Position numbers and translations under genes: made by a program
The notes under the pieces: generated by a model
Seen by the model: only the letters and a program-made list of their open reading frames with translations
Told to the model about the DNA's origin: nothing
Databases searched by the model: none
Assembly (NCBI GenBank): GCA_004352715.1
Contig: SCFE01000037.1
Span: forward strand, 1,383,980-1,447,979
Length of the DNA stretch: 64,000 nt
Direction: 5' to 3'
Source: Hofstenia miamia
Lineage: Eukaryota > Xenacoelomorpha > Acoela
Shown here: positions 37,676-48,715 of the stretch, one piece after another
How positions within the stretch are numbered: the stretch's first letter is position 1
Layout: every line of letters starts with the position of its first letter

Positions 37676-37826
37676 TGACGTCAGTAAAACACCCCCCGCC
37701 AATATCCACGGCGTCTCAGGTCAAAGGCCAACCCTCTCGACCAATCACAAAAAAGTGGCACCTCCTAGACTCCCCCTCTCGACCAATCAGAAAAAAGTGG
37801 CACGTCCTACGCTCGGATATATACTA
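37676..37826 (+). promoter_or_regulatory. Right-arm promoter-like array (CRE, CCAAT, CCAAT, TATA)
   Basis: The order and outward orientation are those of a pol II promoter: TGACGTCA, CCAATCAC, CCAATCAG about 42 bp later, and GGATATATACTA about 30 bp beyond the last CCAAT. The block is GC-richer than its flanks. Transcription would run into the antisense strand of the LINE 3' end. Promoter activity is inferred from motifs only. Confidence 0.45.
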
Positions 37827-38117
37827 CTTATTTCAAATGAATAGCGTCATTAACTACTATGTACAATAAAAAAATGAATAATAACGAAAATGAAATAAAA
37901 GAATAAAAAAACACTGACTACGGGTAGCTTACTAATTTCGATATATTGTATTGAATTAATGATTTTAATTCTTTTTTGAATTTTTTTAAGGTTGTCTGTT
38001 ATTTTCATTTCTTTTGGCAATATATTCCAGTTATAAATTGCAGTATTAATAAAGGATTGACTCATGATAATTTTATTAAATTTAACACGTGAATAGTTTT
38101 TTGATCGTTTATTTTGC

Positions 38118-38339
38118 TTGGCCCTAGTGGCCAAGGGGTAAAAGGCTAGACTGGGACCGCGAGGACCCGGGTTTGAGACCGCCGCGAGCGGTTGGTCCCG
38201 CTGAGCTCTCCGTCCTACGTTCACTCGGTAGTGAGAATTTCATAACGAGTGAGCGTAGCAGAATCACGTCTGCTAAACTTCTAGCTCCCTTCAACAATCT
38301 ATCAAAGGAAGAGCTTTTAACATTGCACAGCTTACTCCA
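38118..38339 (+). mobile_element. tRNA-derived SINE, 3' end lost in gap
   Basis: The head has a pol III A box, TGGCCAAGGGG (38128-38138), and a B box, GGTTTGAGACC (38170-38180), 42 bp apart as in tRNA genes. It is not a foldable tRNA: no acceptor stem closes. The body is GC-rich and contains a 13-bp hairpin, CTACGTTCACTCG (38215-38227) with CGAGTGAGCGTAG (38246-38258), one pair being G-U. The 3' end lies in the following gap. It sits directly at the 5' edge of a LINE family B fragment. Confidence 0.65.
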
Positions 38340-39339
38340 NNNNNNNNNNNNNNNNNNNNNNNNNNNNNNNNNNNNNNNNNNNNNNNNNNNNNNNNNNNNN
38401 NNNNNNNNNNNNNNNNNNNNNNNNNNNNNNNNNNNNNNNNNNNNNNNNNNNNNNNNNNNNNNNNNNNNNNNNNNNNNNNNNNNNNNNNNNNNNNNNNNNN
38501 NNNNNNNNNNNNNNNNNNNNNNNNNNNNNNNNNNNNNNNNNNNNNNNNNNNNNNNNNNNNNNNNNNNNNNNNNNNNNNNNNNNNNNNNNNNNNNNNNNNN
38601 NNNNNNNNNNNNNNNNNNNNNNNNNNNNNNNNNNNNNNNNNNNNNNNNNNNNNNNNNNNNNNNNNNNNNNNNNNNNNNNNNNNNNNNNNNNNNNNNNNNN
38701 NNNNNNNNNNNNNNNNNNNNNNNNNNNNNNNNNNNNNNNNNNNNNNNNNNNNNNNNNNNNNNNNNNNNNNNNNNNNNNNNNNNNNNNNNNNNNNNNNNNN
38801 NNNNNNNNNNNNNNNNNNNNNNNNNNNNNNNNNNNNNNNNNNNNNNNNNNNNNNNNNNNNNNNNNNNNNNNNNNNNNNNNNNNNNNNNNNNNNNNNNNNN
38901 NNNNNNNNNNNNNNNNNNNNNNNNNNNNNNNNNNNNNNNNNNNNNNNNNNNNNNNNNNNNNNNNNNNNNNNNNNNNNNNNNNNNNNNNNNNNNNNNNNNN
39001 NNNNNNNNNNNNNNNNNNNNNNNNNNNNNNNNNNNNNNNNNNNNNNNNNNNNNNNNNNNNNNNNNNNNNNNNNNNNNNNNNNNNNNNNNNNNNNNNNNNN
39101 NNNNNNNNNNNNNNNNNNNNNNNNNNNNNNNNNNNNNNNNNNNNNNNNNNNNNNNNNNNNNNNNNNNNNNNNNNNNNNNNNNNNNNNNNNNNNNNNNNNN
39201 NNNNNNNNNNNNNNNNNNNNNNNNNNNNNNNNNNNNNNNNNNNNNNNNNNNNNNNNNNNNNNNNNNNNNNNNNNNNNNNNNNNNNNNNNNNNNNNNNNNN
39301 NNNNNNNNNNNNNNNNNNNNNNNNNNNNNNNNNNNNNNN
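38340..39339. other. Assembly gap of 1000 N
   Basis: Exactly 1000 N, a placeholder size. Confidence 1.
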
Positions 39340-40582
39340 ATCCATAATATTAAATGGTGGTTGTCCACAATTTGTGCAGATTATGCTAGGAAAATTCTGT
39401 TCCCTGGCGATTTTTAAGTAATAACAGGCAGTTCAAAATATTAGGGGTTTCTGTATATATTTAAAATATAGGAGCAAATAACCAAAAAGCATGAATCCGA
39501 GAATAAAAATAAATTATATAGCTTACACCAGTAATATTTGACAAAATGTAGTTTAAATAAATTGTGCATTTATTTCAATGCCTGTGGTGCAGAGATGGAA
39601 TCGGATCCAACATTTCAAGATCAGATCTGGATCTGAAACTTCAAGATCCGTATCCGATTCGAATTTTTAAGAAAAATAGTTTCAAATCCGAAACGGATCC
39701 GAATTTAATTATGTACTCTAACAATAAATCAACATGGAGTTGAAAAACATTTTTTTTTAAATGCGAATAGAAAAATTGAAGTGCTTCAACACTATCTTGA
39801 GATAAAAAATGGACATATACTTACCAAATAGTGCATGCAAATCAACTTATCTGTAAGCTTTGTAATAATCTAGTTCCTAAAACTGTGATCAACTATAAAT
39901 TCAAAAATAACCACTTTGCATTGTCACGATGAATTGAAGTTGTTTCAAACAAAATAAATTTACTTCAAAATTGCAGCTAAGGCGATGAAAACAAGAATAG
40001 CACAAATAATGGAAATTAAAGAACAGCCCCAAATTTATATTGTTGTAGAGTGTATTAAAATCCGTGATAGAAAATTTATTTTTCAAACAAAATTTGATTT
40101 AAATATACATTTTGAATTTTACTGAAATTGGATTAAAAAATTTTAAATTTTATAACAGCAACATTAAATAAATTAATACCCTATTAAAATTATGCCGACT
40201 GTATGCTTCCATAAACATTTTTGTATTAGTGATTGTAATAATAACAAACCTTCTGAGCACTAAGTTGATCTTGGCATTGCAAGTTGCTTAGAGTGTATAT
40301 TTAATTGAAATTATTGATTGAAGAGCATCCCAAATTATATTAGTATTTTTACATTTTGCAGTGTTTGCAAAAGCTAAGGTATTCCACTTGCTTCTCTGTG
40401 TTTTGTGCTTTCTTTTTGACATACATATTAGAGAGAAACCTTTTCAGAATTCTGCTCTTCCACTTGCAAGTTTGTACAAACAAATGTTTTTGGTTGCTTT
40501 ATTATTTTATCATTATGTAATGGTTAACATGAATCGCATTTTCAGATTTAAAGTATTCGTCACCAATTTTATAAATTGGTAA
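39340..40582. repeat. Contig duplicating 35113-36427
   Basis: It contains the left flank, TSD, TIR and most of the interior of the same hAT insertion, cut by gaps on both sides. Since the flank is copied too, it is most likely an unmerged allelic contig. Confidence 0.9.
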
Positions 40583-41582
40583 NNNNNNNNNNNNNNNNNN
40601 NNNNNNNNNNNNNNNNNNNNNNNNNNNNNNNNNNNNNNNNNNNNNNNNNNNNNNNNNNNNNNNNNNNNNNNNNNNNNNNNNNNNNNNNNNNNNNNNNNNN
40701 NNNNNNNNNNNNNNNNNNNNNNNNNNNNNNNNNNNNNNNNNNNNNNNNNNNNNNNNNNNNNNNNNNNNNNNNNNNNNNNNNNNNNNNNNNNNNNNNNNNN
40801 NNNNNNNNNNNNNNNNNNNNNNNNNNNNNNNNNNNNNNNNNNNNNNNNNNNNNNNNNNNNNNNNNNNNNNNNNNNNNNNNNNNNNNNNNNNNNNNNNNNN
40901 NNNNNNNNNNNNNNNNNNNNNNNNNNNNNNNNNNNNNNNNNNNNNNNNNNNNNNNNNNNNNNNNNNNNNNNNNNNNNNNNNNNNNNNNNNNNNNNNNNNN
41001 NNNNNNNNNNNNNNNNNNNNNNNNNNNNNNNNNNNNNNNNNNNNNNNNNNNNNNNNNNNNNNNNNNNNNNNNNNNNNNNNNNNNNNNNNNNNNNNNNNNN
41101 NNNNNNNNNNNNNNNNNNNNNNNNNNNNNNNNNNNNNNNNNNNNNNNNNNNNNNNNNNNNNNNNNNNNNNNNNNNNNNNNNNNNNNNNNNNNNNNNNNNN
41201 NNNNNNNNNNNNNNNNNNNNNNNNNNNNNNNNNNNNNNNNNNNNNNNNNNNNNNNNNNNNNNNNNNNNNNNNNNNNNNNNNNNNNNNNNNNNNNNNNNNN
41301 NNNNNNNNNNNNNNNNNNNNNNNNNNNNNNNNNNNNNNNNNNNNNNNNNNNNNNNNNNNNNNNNNNNNNNNNNNNNNNNNNNNNNNNNNNNNNNNNNNNN
41401 NNNNNNNNNNNNNNNNNNNNNNNNNNNNNNNNNNNNNNNNNNNNNNNNNNNNNNNNNNNNNNNNNNNNNNNNNNNNNNNNNNNNNNNNNNNNNNNNNNNN
41501 NNNNNNNNNNNNNNNNNNNNNNNNNNNNNNNNNNNNNNNNNNNNNNNNNNNNNNNNNNNNNNNNNNNNNNNNNNNNNNNNNN
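40583..41582. other. Assembly gap of 1000 N
   Basis: Exactly 1000 N. Confidence 1.
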
Positions 41583-42680
41583 TTGTACAGATGTTCAACA
41601 CCTTATGGGTTTTATGAATTACTATAGCGCCTTTATATTAGAGCTGGCTAATAAAAACAAACATATTTCTAATCTACTATGGTGCAGTGTGGAATTTAAG
41701 TGGACATGGGTGGAGCAAGAGGAGCTTGACACTGTCAAATCAGAACTCAGGAAAATTCCCAGCCTTAATACATCAGACTATTTGAAAGAATTCATCATCA
41801 ACTGTGATGCCAGCTCAGTCATGATTAGTGGAGTCCTCAGTAAGGTTATTAATGGCATTGAATGCCTGATCCAGTATTTTAGTCAAAAGCTTAGGAATGC
41901 TGAGCAGAATTATGGTGCCATGAAATCTGAGATGCTAGCATTAGTGGAAAGCTTGAAGAAATTCCATTTCGTCATCCTTGGCTGTCACTTCTCTGTGTGA
42001 ACTGACAATTCCATGCTAGCTTGCTTGAAGAAATTTTCTGGGGAAAAGTCCAACATAGTCTCCCAATGGATCAATGTATTTAAATGATTTTACTGGACTG
42101 CTCTCCCTAGTTACAAGTGTGATCTTAAGAAACCACAAGGAGAGAAGTTGGCTTTTGGATTCATTCCTCTCAACAATTATGAGAACCTTCCTGAGATAAG
42201 TGCAGACTGCCACAGAAATGCCATCCTTCTGATTCTCATTAAGGAAGAAATTACCAAAGTGGAAATTCTACAACATCAACAGCATGACAAGGTGCTAAGC
42301 AAGATCCTTGCAAAATTGAAGAATACCAATTATATTCTTAGCCCAGTTGCTAATCAATACTTCTGGCTGTACAATTGGAAGCAAACAGATGCTGGCTTAC
42401 TCTATGCCAGGAGTCAGAACAGCAGGTTAGCAGTCCCTGAGATTTTCTGGAGGGACTTAGTTCACAAGATCCATGAGAAGGGCAATTTAGAAATCATTCA
42501 GTCTTAAAAGAGTGGATTCTTAAGCTTGGGCCTATGAAGCATCTAATCTCCAATCATGGTCCCTAATTTGATAACCATCTCATGGAGACCCTTTCTAAAG
42601 AACTTGAAATTCTTAATGAGTTTACTATGGCATATTGTAGCATCATCCAAAAAAGCAACTAAAGCTGAATAACGTCGAAT
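41583..42680 (+). pseudogene. Ty3/Gypsy-type pol fragment (RT end, RNase H, integrase piece)
   Basis: The frame enters from the gap with DVQHLMGFMNYYSAFILELA (RT thumb/connection), then FKWTWVEQEELDTVKSEL and FIINCDASSVMISGVLSKV, which is the RNase H start with its first Asp. It continues AEQNYGAMKSEMLALVESLK with the RNase H Glu. A TGA at about 41998-42000 stands just before the expected TDNSML segment, which follows in frame. The connection to integrase (42148-42507) ends VHKIHEKGNLEIIQS-stop, and an integrase scrap reads WILKLGPMKHLISNHGP in a shifted frame, so the integrase core is deleted. Codon usage is visibly less AT-rich than the surroundings. It is a dead LTR-retrotransposon copy; no LTRs are visible. 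Confidence 0.85.
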
Positions 42681-42906
42681 GATTATTAATTGAAATTAAT
42701 TGTAAAAATTTAGTTAATGAACTTTAGTTATTTTTGTAAAATGCAACTAAGATTTAATATTGTTCAAAATAAGAAAACTTGTTAGCCGATCAAGAAATAA
42801 TTGACAAATTAAATTGAGCAAACTAATGCTTATGTATGAACAGCCATATTGGCAGTCAAATCATTTGAAATTTAAAATCGGCAGGTACTTTTGTAGAAAT
42901 TTTATT

Positions 42907-43906
42907 NNNNNNNNNNNNNNNNNNNNNNNNNNNNNNNNNNNNNNNNNNNNNNNNNNNNNNNNNNNNNNNNNNNNNNNNNNNNNNNNNNNNNNNNNNNNNN
43001 NNNNNNNNNNNNNNNNNNNNNNNNNNNNNNNNNNNNNNNNNNNNNNNNNNNNNNNNNNNNNNNNNNNNNNNNNNNNNNNNNNNNNNNNNNNNNNNNNNNN
43101 NNNNNNNNNNNNNNNNNNNNNNNNNNNNNNNNNNNNNNNNNNNNNNNNNNNNNNNNNNNNNNNNNNNNNNNNNNNNNNNNNNNNNNNNNNNNNNNNNNNN
43201 NNNNNNNNNNNNNNNNNNNNNNNNNNNNNNNNNNNNNNNNNNNNNNNNNNNNNNNNNNNNNNNNNNNNNNNNNNNNNNNNNNNNNNNNNNNNNNNNNNNN
43301 NNNNNNNNNNNNNNNNNNNNNNNNNNNNNNNNNNNNNNNNNNNNNNNNNNNNNNNNNNNNNNNNNNNNNNNNNNNNNNNNNNNNNNNNNNNNNNNNNNNN
43401 NNNNNNNNNNNNNNNNNNNNNNNNNNNNNNNNNNNNNNNNNNNNNNNNNNNNNNNNNNNNNNNNNNNNNNNNNNNNNNNNNNNNNNNNNNNNNNNNNNNN
43501 NNNNNNNNNNNNNNNNNNNNNNNNNNNNNNNNNNNNNNNNNNNNNNNNNNNNNNNNNNNNNNNNNNNNNNNNNNNNNNNNNNNNNNNNNNNNNNNNNNNN
43601 NNNNNNNNNNNNNNNNNNNNNNNNNNNNNNNNNNNNNNNNNNNNNNNNNNNNNNNNNNNNNNNNNNNNNNNNNNNNNNNNNNNNNNNNNNNNNNNNNNNN
43701 NNNNNNNNNNNNNNNNNNNNNNNNNNNNNNNNNNNNNNNNNNNNNNNNNNNNNNNNNNNNNNNNNNNNNNNNNNNNNNNNNNNNNNNNNNNNNNNNNNNN
43801 NNNNNNNNNNNNNNNNNNNNNNNNNNNNNNNNNNNNNNNNNNNNNNNNNNNNNNNNNNNNNNNNNNNNNNNNNNNNNNNNNNNNNNNNNNNNNNNNNNNN
43901 NNNNNN
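42907..43906. other. Assembly gap of 1000 N
   Basis: Exactly 1000 N. Confidence 1.
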
Positions 43907-44458
43907 GTTCAGGGTTGTAAACTTTCTAGAAGATCTCAATTGAATGAAATAATTTATTAGAGGAAAAGACAATTCATAAGTGGGCGACTTCCAGAAATGT
44001 AGACATCTTGAAAAAAACTTAAACATCACTTATACGTTTCCCTGTATCCTTGTCATCCTTGTCATCTTATCGCAAAGCAATATTTTGAATTTCCCACAAC
44101 CCATTATTACAAAACTTAAAAAGTGGAGACATCAATTGAAGAATTTATTGAAACGTCACTTTTTCCTAACGTTCGTGAGAATTTTTCTAGACAGAGAGGC
44201 TAGGTATCCCGTACTAGATATTTTTGGAAGTACTTACTGTTTCATGGTTAATGTTATTCTTTAACTTGCAGCACTAATCGCTTCTAATTCTTCTCTTGAA
44301 CAAATTTAATATGGTCATCATCCTTAAGGAAAGTCAGAAATTAAGATGTAGAAAGTCTTCTCCATTAAGTGTTCATCATTTAATTTGTTTTTCATATCAC
44401 TCTGTTTTATTACACACCTAATATACGTTGTTCTGTTAATGTTTTTACATTGAATTAA
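43907..44458. other. No gene recognised
   Basis: Start of a short contig. A 94-codon open stretch (43980-44264) shows no family motif. Confidence 0.4.
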
Positions 44459-44985
44459 AAATGCACGGATTTTTAAGTATACACCCGTTATGCACAAGTA
44501 TACTTTTCCAATAAAGAATTATGTATGGAATCAATTTATTAGGTCGCCTTGCCACTCATGTACATCCAGAAAGGGCTTTACCACATAGTAAGGCCTGATA
44601 CAGGTTAACCTGCCTTTGTTCATGGTGAAAATATCTTGGCTAATAACACTTTTATTTGTGGAGGCAAGATAAAATGTGTTTCCTGAATAGGGTTAAGTAC
44701 TAGGCAATTGCAGATACCCTTTCTCATTGGGTCAATACCCTTTTCGGAAAATTGAAAAATGATAAAGCAATGGGAAAAGGCTAATTTACAATTTATTTGA
44801 ATTGAAAAAACGACCACAAATCTTTTAAAAAATATTTTCTTAATGCCTTCTTCAAGAAGCACAAAGCAGAACATGACACATCAGTTTGTTAAATATCAAA
44901 GAATCAATCTCCATCTTAATGGATTGTAGATAAGAAAATTACTTTATATCATAGAGGTAGAAGAGAATAAAACCCTTCCGAAAAT
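44459..44985. repeat. Dispersed repeat, inverted copy of 21036-21575
   Basis: Near-identical reverse complement of the 21-kb repeat, truncated by the following gap. Confidence 0.85.
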
Positions 44986-45985
44986 NNNNNNNNNNNNNNN
45001 NNNNNNNNNNNNNNNNNNNNNNNNNNNNNNNNNNNNNNNNNNNNNNNNNNNNNNNNNNNNNNNNNNNNNNNNNNNNNNNNNNNNNNNNNNNNNNNNNNNN
45101 NNNNNNNNNNNNNNNNNNNNNNNNNNNNNNNNNNNNNNNNNNNNNNNNNNNNNNNNNNNNNNNNNNNNNNNNNNNNNNNNNNNNNNNNNNNNNNNNNNNN
45201 NNNNNNNNNNNNNNNNNNNNNNNNNNNNNNNNNNNNNNNNNNNNNNNNNNNNNNNNNNNNNNNNNNNNNNNNNNNNNNNNNNNNNNNNNNNNNNNNNNNN
45301 NNNNNNNNNNNNNNNNNNNNNNNNNNNNNNNNNNNNNNNNNNNNNNNNNNNNNNNNNNNNNNNNNNNNNNNNNNNNNNNNNNNNNNNNNNNNNNNNNNNN
45401 NNNNNNNNNNNNNNNNNNNNNNNNNNNNNNNNNNNNNNNNNNNNNNNNNNNNNNNNNNNNNNNNNNNNNNNNNNNNNNNNNNNNNNNNNNNNNNNNNNNN
45501 NNNNNNNNNNNNNNNNNNNNNNNNNNNNNNNNNNNNNNNNNNNNNNNNNNNNNNNNNNNNNNNNNNNNNNNNNNNNNNNNNNNNNNNNNNNNNNNNNNNN
45601 NNNNNNNNNNNNNNNNNNNNNNNNNNNNNNNNNNNNNNNNNNNNNNNNNNNNNNNNNNNNNNNNNNNNNNNNNNNNNNNNNNNNNNNNNNNNNNNNNNNN
45701 NNNNNNNNNNNNNNNNNNNNNNNNNNNNNNNNNNNNNNNNNNNNNNNNNNNNNNNNNNNNNNNNNNNNNNNNNNNNNNNNNNNNNNNNNNNNNNNNNNNN
45801 NNNNNNNNNNNNNNNNNNNNNNNNNNNNNNNNNNNNNNNNNNNNNNNNNNNNNNNNNNNNNNNNNNNNNNNNNNNNNNNNNNNNNNNNNNNNNNNNNNNN
45901 NNNNNNNNNNNNNNNNNNNNNNNNNNNNNNNNNNNNNNNNNNNNNNNNNNNNNNNNNNNNNNNNNNNNNNNNNNNNNNNNNNNNN
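44986..45985. other. Assembly gap of 1000 N
   Basis: Exactly 1000 N. Confidence 1.
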
Positions 45986-46337
45986 GTCATAGAAAATTGC
46001 TGGCATCACGTCAAAAAATGTCGGAGGAAGTGCCAATGCACATCACTCGACGATCTGAAGGAGAAAATTAAAGTGGTATGGTGCACAGAGATTACTGATG
46101 ATTATTGTAGAAAGCTAGTCGAGTTAATGTCAAATCGCATTGCTGCGTGTTTGGCCAATAATGGCGGACATACAAAATATTAGTGAGTTTTTCTGAATTA
46201 ACTATTTACTTTCTACACGTTGTTATCATATTGTTTCTACATTGTGTTATTCTATAGTTTCTACATTGCGTTTTTTAGTGTAAAATACAAAAAATTCTAA
46301 ATTTGGAAAGTGTTCCAAAACTTTTGGCCAGTACTAT
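45986..46337 (+). mobile_element. Tc1-like transposase C-terminus and right TIR
   Basis: The frame leaving the gap reads VIENCWHHVKKCRRK, where IENCW corresponds to the PIENxW box holding the last catalytic Glu. It ends LMSNRIAACLANNGGHTKY-stop at 46183, the standard Tc1 ending. About 130 bp downstream, TTCCAAAACTTTTGGCCAGTACTA (46314-46337) has the look of a Tc1 right terminus. The rest of the element lies in the gap. The visible part is intact, so the copy could be relatively young. Confidence 0.8.
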
Positions 46338-46631
46338 ATATACATATCTAGCATCATCAGAGTGTGAACAATAATACGAGTAAGTATAAGGCAAGTACTA
46401 AGTGATAGCATAGGAACTACTATTAAGTAGGCAAGACATCTCGTAGCAACACAGTATGACGGGTTAGTTATAGTAATAGGCAACCTCGATGCCAGTGAAG
46501 GATGGTAGATTAACATATAGACGTGAATATTTCTATTACTCCTAGACTGTCGCTCAAAGGAGGCATTTGAGTTTATATGGAAATAACTGCCGAAGCAAGA
46601 CTTACATCAATGTGAAATCCCATTATGCCGG
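46338..46631. other. No gene recognised
   Basis: Short spacer between the Tc1 end and a hAT element. Confidence 0.4.
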
Positions 46632-47449
46632 CTGTGTATCAGGGATCATTAAATTTTAATCGCGATTAATCGTATGAAAAAAAAATTTGGTGATAGATTA
46701 ATCGTAATCGCTGCTGCCAGGAGATTAATAATCGCGATTAATCGTCGATTAATCTACTTCTGATTTAAAATATTCAAAATACAATATATCAATTGAAAGA
46801 TATTCAAATTAGAAATATTAACTATTTTTGTTATTTGAGATTATTTCCTGAAGACATTTTACTCCGCATGTACTTGTTAAGGTAAAGAAATTTGAATCTC
46901 TAAGTTCAGGGGTAATAAACGATTTGGTAATCAAATAGAGCATAACCAGCTTTGCTGAACAGTCTCTCAACCTGATTAGAATTGGCGTGATAAAATCGAG
47001 GATCCTTATATATAGAATTAGGCGACATTCGACACTTCCTAGATATGTTAGATGCCTAAGACCAATGCGCAGGATTTCTTTGCGATCGTCAAATCGCTAA
47101 TTATCTCGGGTGGTTAGACATGCGATTCAATCAAAATGTGATAGATCACTATATTGAACCAATCAGTAGTCTAACCGTGGCCTAATAATCACGCTCCTCT
47201 TCTCTATGCGTCCGGTGTTAAGGTTTTCTTTTGTAAAACATATGATACAAGAATAGTGGCCATAGATAAGATCAAACCGAAAATGACAACTGAATGCATA
47301 AGCATTGACTTAATTAGAATAATCTAGATTAATAGAGCACACTGTTTACGATTAATCTAATCTACGTGACCAGCACGATAGATTAATCCATCCGATTAAT
47401 CTCGATTAATCGCATTGACGATTAATCATGTTCGATCCCTGCTGTGTAT
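46632..47449. mobile_element. hAT-type element with exact 8-bp TSD and ATTAATCG arrays
   Basis: The element at 46640-47441 (802 bp) is flanked by CTGTGTAT on both sides (46632-46639, 47442-47449). The ends start CAGGGATC and are inverted. Both subterminal regions are packed with ATTAATCG / CGATTAAT words, many of them as overlapping palindromes CGATTAATCG. There is no transposase ORF. The exact TSD suggests relatively recent insertion. Confidence 0.85.
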
Positions 47450-47715
47450 ATTCATATGTGTAGAAAGTTGCATGCTTTCATTGACAATGTCAACATTACG
47501 TGGTTTTATCTATATCCCCATTGTTCAAATGTCAAAATGTAACAAATTATAAAAACAGTACAACCATGTACAATTCCATTATGCTGCTGTGTGTCAAAGT
47601 TGCACTTCTTAACAGACAATGTTACCATTGCGTAATTTTTATCTATACCAAGATTAATTTCATTTTGGAGTTTACAAAATTACCTACATCTGAAATAGTT
47701 TTAATTCCCATTGAG
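47450..47715. repeat. Imperfect ~134-bp tandem repeat, interrupted by the hAT element
   Basis: Words such as CCATTATG, GACAATGT and TTATCTATA recur about 134 bp apart at 47440-47650, and CCATTATG-C also occurs just left of the hAT insertion (46619). Two or three degenerate units are visible. Confidence 0.4.
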
Positions 47716-48715
47716 NNNNNNNNNNNNNNNNNNNNNNNNNNNNNNNNNNNNNNNNNNNNNNNNNNNNNNNNNNNNNNNNNNNNNNNNNNNNNNNNNNNNN
47801 NNNNNNNNNNNNNNNNNNNNNNNNNNNNNNNNNNNNNNNNNNNNNNNNNNNNNNNNNNNNNNNNNNNNNNNNNNNNNNNNNNNNNNNNNNNNNNNNNNNN
47901 NNNNNNNNNNNNNNNNNNNNNNNNNNNNNNNNNNNNNNNNNNNNNNNNNNNNNNNNNNNNNNNNNNNNNNNNNNNNNNNNNNNNNNNNNNNNNNNNNNNN
48001 NNNNNNNNNNNNNNNNNNNNNNNNNNNNNNNNNNNNNNNNNNNNNNNNNNNNNNNNNNNNNNNNNNNNNNNNNNNNNNNNNNNNNNNNNNNNNNNNNNNN
48101 NNNNNNNNNNNNNNNNNNNNNNNNNNNNNNNNNNNNNNNNNNNNNNNNNNNNNNNNNNNNNNNNNNNNNNNNNNNNNNNNNNNNNNNNNNNNNNNNNNNN
48201 NNNNNNNNNNNNNNNNNNNNNNNNNNNNNNNNNNNNNNNNNNNNNNNNNNNNNNNNNNNNNNNNNNNNNNNNNNNNNNNNNNNNNNNNNNNNNNNNNNNN
48301 NNNNNNNNNNNNNNNNNNNNNNNNNNNNNNNNNNNNNNNNNNNNNNNNNNNNNNNNNNNNNNNNNNNNNNNNNNNNNNNNNNNNNNNNNNNNNNNNNNNN
48401 NNNNNNNNNNNNNNNNNNNNNNNNNNNNNNNNNNNNNNNNNNNNNNNNNNNNNNNNNNNNNNNNNNNNNNNNNNNNNNNNNNNNNNNNNNNNNNNNNNNN
48501 NNNNNNNNNNNNNNNNNNNNNNNNNNNNNNNNNNNNNNNNNNNNNNNNNNNNNNNNNNNNNNNNNNNNNNNNNNNNNNNNNNNNNNNNNNNNNNNNNNNN
48601 NNNNNNNNNNNNNNNNNNNNNNNNNNNNNNNNNNNNNNNNNNNNNNNNNNNNNNNNNNNNNNNNNNNNNNNNNNNNNNNNNNNNNNNNNNNNNNNNNNNN
48701 NNNNNNNNNNNNNNN
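47716..48715. other. Assembly gap of 1000 N
   Basis: Exactly 1000 N. Confidence 1.

Larger units (their letters stand above)
37370..37834. mobile_element. Fold-back element with 191-bp inverted arms carrying promoter motifs
   Basis: Arms 37376-37566 and 37638-37828 are inverted repeats of equal length with a few mismatches, separated by a 71-bp AT-rich spacer; a single N is at 37567. The ends are AGTAGTATATATCCGAGC and its complement. The flanking TATTTC (37370-37375, 37829-37834) is a 6-bp target duplication, and the empty site exists in the related LINE at 63.5 kb. From centre outward each arm has a CRE palindrome TGACGTCA (37521-37528; 37676-37683), two CCAATCA boxes (37417-37421 and 37459-37463 as ATTGG; 37741-37745 and 37783-37787) and an ATATAT TATA-like box next to the tip (37815-37826 on the right). 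No ORF of transposase type is present. Superfamily unknown. Confidence 0.8.
37320..38110 (-). mobile_element. LINE family B 3' end, interrupted by a fold-back element
   Basis: Minus strand. The C-terminal ORF segment MSQSFINTAIYNWNILPKEM is followed by the 3' UTR, which ends near 37320 in a TAAGATAAGATAATC-containing tail. The same segment recurs uninterrupted at 63447-63830 (MSQSFINTAIYNWNILPKEI). Comparing the two shows that 37376-37828 is an insertion in this copy. It is a dead 5'-truncated LINE. Confidence 0.75.

Noticed and set aside
38118-38190. Possible tRNA gene
   Set aside because: A and B boxes are present but no acceptor stem or anticodon arm closes; a tRNA-derived SINE fits better.
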